64,000 nucleotides of DNA from Magnetococcus marinus MC-1 (GTDB taxonomy: Bacteria > Pseudomonadota > Magnetococcia > Magnetococcales > Magnetococcaceae): contig NC_008576.1 of NCBI RefSeq assembly GCF_000014865.1, forward strand, positions 2,137,501 through 2,201,500, read 5' to 3'. The translations under genes were made by a program, and so were the position numbers. Every line of letters starts with the position of its first letter. Within the stretch, counting starts at the first letter, position 1. Positions 61,685-64,000 of this stretch are shown piece after piece. Below the pieces are notes generated by a model. The model was given only the letters and a program-made list of their open reading frames with translations, was not told the DNA's origin and made no database searches.

Positions 61685-61935
61685 GCGTGCAAGGTTTTGA
61701 TTTGTCTTTAAAGCATCAAAAATATGGGCACGAACTCAACGGCTTTACCGTGGGCTGCCCCGATGGTGTGGGCACAACGCATACCATTGCGGTATCACTA
61801 AGGCTTGACTTTTGGCGCGGATAAGCCAGCGGGCTCTTGATAAATGGGACCATTTGGCGTAAATAGATAGGTTCCCATAAAATTGGACACACATAGGCTT
61901 GGCTGTCCACAAAGGGTAGGAAGTAGAGGAGTCTC
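61685..61935. other. Intergenic region before leuC
   Basis: About 250 bp. A 45-codon frame from GTG 61687 has a possible GAGGATAAGC ribosome binding site but no recognisable product. No attenuator or leader peptide rich in leucine codons was seen. AGAGGAG precedes leuC. Confidence 0.4.
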
Positions 61936-63339
61936 ATGAGCGCCCAAACTCTGTTTGAAAAAATCTGGAATGCCCATCTTATTCGTACCGATGAGGATGG
62001 AACCAGTCTCATCTATATTGATCGCCATTTGGTGCACGAAGTGACCAGCCCCCAGGCTTTTGAAGGGCTACGCCTAGCTGGTCGCAAGGTGCGGCATCCT
62101 GAGGCCACCTTTGCGGTACCCGATCATAATGTGCCCACCAAGGATCTGGCGGGGGGGATTAAAGATCCCGTCTCCAAGTTGCAGGTGGATACTTTGGCAA
62201 GCAATTGTCAGGCGTTTGGCATTACCGAGTTTGGGGTGGGGGATCTGCGCCAAGGGGTGGTCCATGTGATGGCACCTGAACAGGGTATCTCACTACCGGG
62301 CTTTACCATGGTGTGCGGGGATTCCCACACCGCCACTCACGGCGCTTTTGGTGCTTTGGCGTTCGGCATTGGTACCTCTGAGGTTGAGCATGTGTTGGCA
62401 ACCCAAACCCTGATGCAAAAAAAGCCCAAAACCATGTTGATCCAGGTAGAGGGTGAACTGCCTGCGGGCAGTACCGCCAAGGATATTATCCTTTACATTA
62501 TCGGTAACATTGGTACCGCAGGCGGTACCGGTTACGTGCTGGAGTTTGGCGGTAGCGCCATTCAAGCGCTCTCCATGGAGGGGCGCATGACGGTCTGTAA
62601 TATGGCCATTGAGGCAGGGGCCCGGGCGGGCATGGTAGCGGTTGACGAAAAAACCATCGCTTATGTGCAGGGTCGCCCCTACGCCCCCAAGGGGGAAGCC
62701 TGGGAGAAGGCGGTCGCCCAGTGGCAAACGCTGAAATCCGATGAGGGTGCGCCGTTTGATGCGGTGGTCACGCTGGATGCCCGTAACATCGCCCCCCAGG
62801 TCACTTGGGGCACTTCGCCCGAGTTGGTAGCCCCTGTGGATGGTTGTGTGCCCAATCCGACTGATGAACCCAATGGGGTCAAACGCGGGGCGATGGAAAA
62901 GGCATTGGCCTATATGGGGCTGCAAGCGGGCACCCCCATGACAGAGATTGCGGTGGATAAGGTCTTTATTGGCTCTTGCACCAACAGCCGTATTGAAGAT
63001 TTACGGGCGGCGGCGGTGGCTGTGGCGGGTAAAAAGGTGGCTGCAAGCATCAAGCTGGCATTGGTGGTACCCGGTACGGGGTTGGTCAAGCAGCAGGCCG
63101 AGCAAGAGGGGCTGGACAAGATTTTTATGGAGGCAGGTTTTGAGTGGCGCGAACCCGGCTGTTCCATGTGTTTGGCCATGAACAATGACGTGCTGGAGCC
63201 TGGGGAGCGTTGTGCTTCGACCTCCAACCGTAATTTTGAAGGGCGCCAGGGTAAGGACAGTCGTACCCATCTGGTCAGTCCCGCCATGGCGGCGGCGGCG
63301 GCCATTGCTGGGCACTTTGTGGATATCCGTAACGGCTAA
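61936..63339 (+). CDS. leuC: 3-isopropylmalate dehydratase large subunit
   Basis: 467 residues. Aconitase-fold start [16 protein letters not shown] with [18 protein letters not shown]; the [4Fe-4S] cysteines lie in [12 protein letters not shown] and CSMCLAMN near the C-terminus. With LeuD it isomerises isopropylmalate in leucine synthesis. Its start has a good AGAGGAG. leuD follows 49 bp downstream. Confidence 0.97.
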   Translation: MSAQTLFEKIWNAHLIRTDEDGTSLIYIDRHLVHEVTSPQAFEGLRLAGRKVRHPEATFAVPDHNVPTKDLAGGIKDPVSKLQVDTLASNCQAFGITEFGVGDLRQGVVHVMAPEQGISLPGFTMVCGDSHTATHGAFGALAFGIGTSEVEHVLATQTLMQKKPKTMLIQVEGELPAGSTAKDIILYIIGNIGTAGGTGYVLEFGGSAIQALSMEGRMTVCNMAIEAGARAGMVAVDEKTIAYVQGRPYAPKGEAWEKAVAQWQTLKSDEGAPFDAVVTLDARNIAPQVTWGTSPELVAPVDGCVPNPTDEPNGVKRGAMEKALAYMGLQAGTPMTEIAVDKVFIGSCTNSRIEDLRAAAVAVAGKKVAASIKLALVVPGTGLVKQQAEQEGLDKIFMEAGFEWREPGCSMCLAMNNDVLEPGERCASTSNRNFEGRQGKDSRTHLVSPAMAAAAAIAGHFVDIRNG

Positions 63340-63388
63340 AGCCTCTGGCATTGCCGAGGTCAAACCATAAGAGAGGACGAGGTTCCCT

Positions 63389-64000
63389 ATGGAAGCCTTT
63401 AATACCGTGACCGCCATTGTCGCCCCTTTGGACCGCGCCAATGTGGATACCGACGCCATCATCCCCAAGCAGTTTTTAAAATCCATCAAGCGCTCTGGCT
63501 TTGGCCCCAATCTGTTTGATGAGTGGCGCTATCTGGATCAAGGGCAGCCGGGCAAATCCAATGAAGGGCGCCCCCTGAATAAGGATTTTGTGCTCAATCT
63601 GCCCCGTTATGCCGGTGCCCGTATTTTACTGGCACGGGATAATTTTGGCTGCGGCTCCAGCCGTGAGCACGCCCCTTGGGCGTTACAAGATTTTGGCTTT
63701 CGGGTGATTATCGCCCCCAGTTTTGCCGATATCTTTTTTAACAACTGTTTTAAGAACGGTATCTTACCTATTGTGCAAGAGGCTTCGGTGGTGGATAGCC
63801 TGTTTGCCGAGGTAGCCGCACAGCCTGGCTACCAATTAACCGTGGATCTGCCCGCTCAGCGCATCACCACCCCATCGGGGCGCAGCATCGCTTTTGAGGT
63901 AGATCCCTTTCGTAAACACTGCCTGATTCACGGTTTGGATGATATTGGCCTGACCTTGCAACATGTGGCAGATATTCAAGCTTATGAATCCAAGCACAAG
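63389..64000 (+). CDS. leuD: 3-isopropylmalate dehydratase small subunit, C-terminus cut by the window
   Basis: 204 residues are visible from ATG 63389 to the window edge with no stop; the family length is about 210, so only the end is missing. The start [30 protein letters not shown], and the [13 protein letters not shown] substrate loop mark LeuD. AGAGGACGAGG precedes the start. It pairs with leuC. Confidence 0.95.
   Translation, partial: MEAFNTVTAIVAPLDRANVDTDAIIPKQFLKSIKRSGFGPNLFDEWRYLDQGQPGKSNEGRPLNKDFVLNLPRYAGARILLARDNFGCGSSREHAPWALQDFGFRVIIAPSFADIFFNNCFKNGILPIVQEASVVDSLFAEVAAQPGYQLTVDLPAQRITTPSGRSIAFEVDPFRKHCLIHGLDDIGLTLQHVADIQAYESKHK

Noticed and set aside
61687-61824. 45-codon frame from GTG before leuC, considered as a leucine leader peptide
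   Set aside because: It has a possible ribosome binding site but only scattered leucine codons and no attenuator hairpin with a T-run.

Overview
The window is 64 kb of dense, mostly single-copy chromosomal sequence from a Gram-negative proteobacterium. The clues are an RpoE-RseC-DegP envelope stress set, RNase E divergent from RluC, a ClpS-ClpA pair, and signal peptides with periplasmic binding domains. A long block encodes ferredoxin-dependent reductive TCA-cycle enzymes: a two-gene pyruvate:ferredoxin oxidoreductase, a soluble-looking fumarate reductase, succinyl-CoA ligase and 2-oxoglutarate:ferredoxin oxidoreductase. Together with the alphaproteobacteria-like house-keeping genes this suggests an autotrophic, microaerophilic marine bacterium. 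My best guess is the Magnetococcus lineage (M. marinus MC-1-like); this is recognition and inference, not a database match.

Layout. 1-2.9 kb: iron uptake (feoB fragment, feoA, two mirrored Fur-like boxes) and a molybdate locus (two tandem ModE-type operators, modE, modA and what looks like a decayed modB start). 2.9-10.4 kb: a periplasmic-sensor GGDEF protein, a SulP anion transporter, a metallo-beta-lactamase/cyclic-nucleotide-binding fusion that is divergent, across a perfect palindrome, from a DUF2892 membrane protein, and a CobW GTPase. 10.6-13.8 kb: ffs (SRP RNA), dnaX with an E. coli-like frameshift heptamer, ybaB and recR. 14-28 kb: the reductive TCA block. Embedded in it are an unrecognised 263-residue gene and a pentapeptide-repeat protein, and it ends with an SdhE-like gene and adk. 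28-37.4 kb: proton pyrophosphatase, a 1.2-kb gene-poor stretch, then aminotransferase, homoserine dehydrogenase, a phosphoglycerate-mutase-like protein and recJ. 37.5-39.6 kb: an insertion sequence between recJ and the convergent clpSA genes. 42.5-49.3 kb: hypothetical gene, recN, nadK, a DUF815 ATPase (all minus strand), then folE2 and proS. 49.4-56.5 kb: two tandem CheX-like genes, nadB, rpoE-rseC-degP, a small hypothetical gene and rpsU. 56.7-64 kb: rne, rluC, a HAD phosphatase, leuC and leuD (cut by the window end).

How the genes work together. The central block supplies four steps of a CO2-fixing reductive TCA cycle: fumarate to succinate, succinate to succinyl-CoA, succinyl-CoA plus CO2 to 2-oxoglutarate, and acetyl-CoA plus CO2 to pyruvate. 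The citrate-cleaving step and a dedicated ferredoxin are not in the window. Adk and the pyrophosphatase downstream fit a cell that turns over much AMP and PPi. The fumarate reductase flavoprotein lacks the histidine that normally binds FAD covalently, and the nearby SdhE-like protein has a changed RGxxE motif.

No CRISPR array, tRNA, rRNA or prophage was found. The most interesting items are the unknown gene inside the CO2-fixation block, the unusual fumarate reductase/SdhE pair, the MBL-CNB fusion with its palindromic operator, the dnaX slippery site and the modB remnant.
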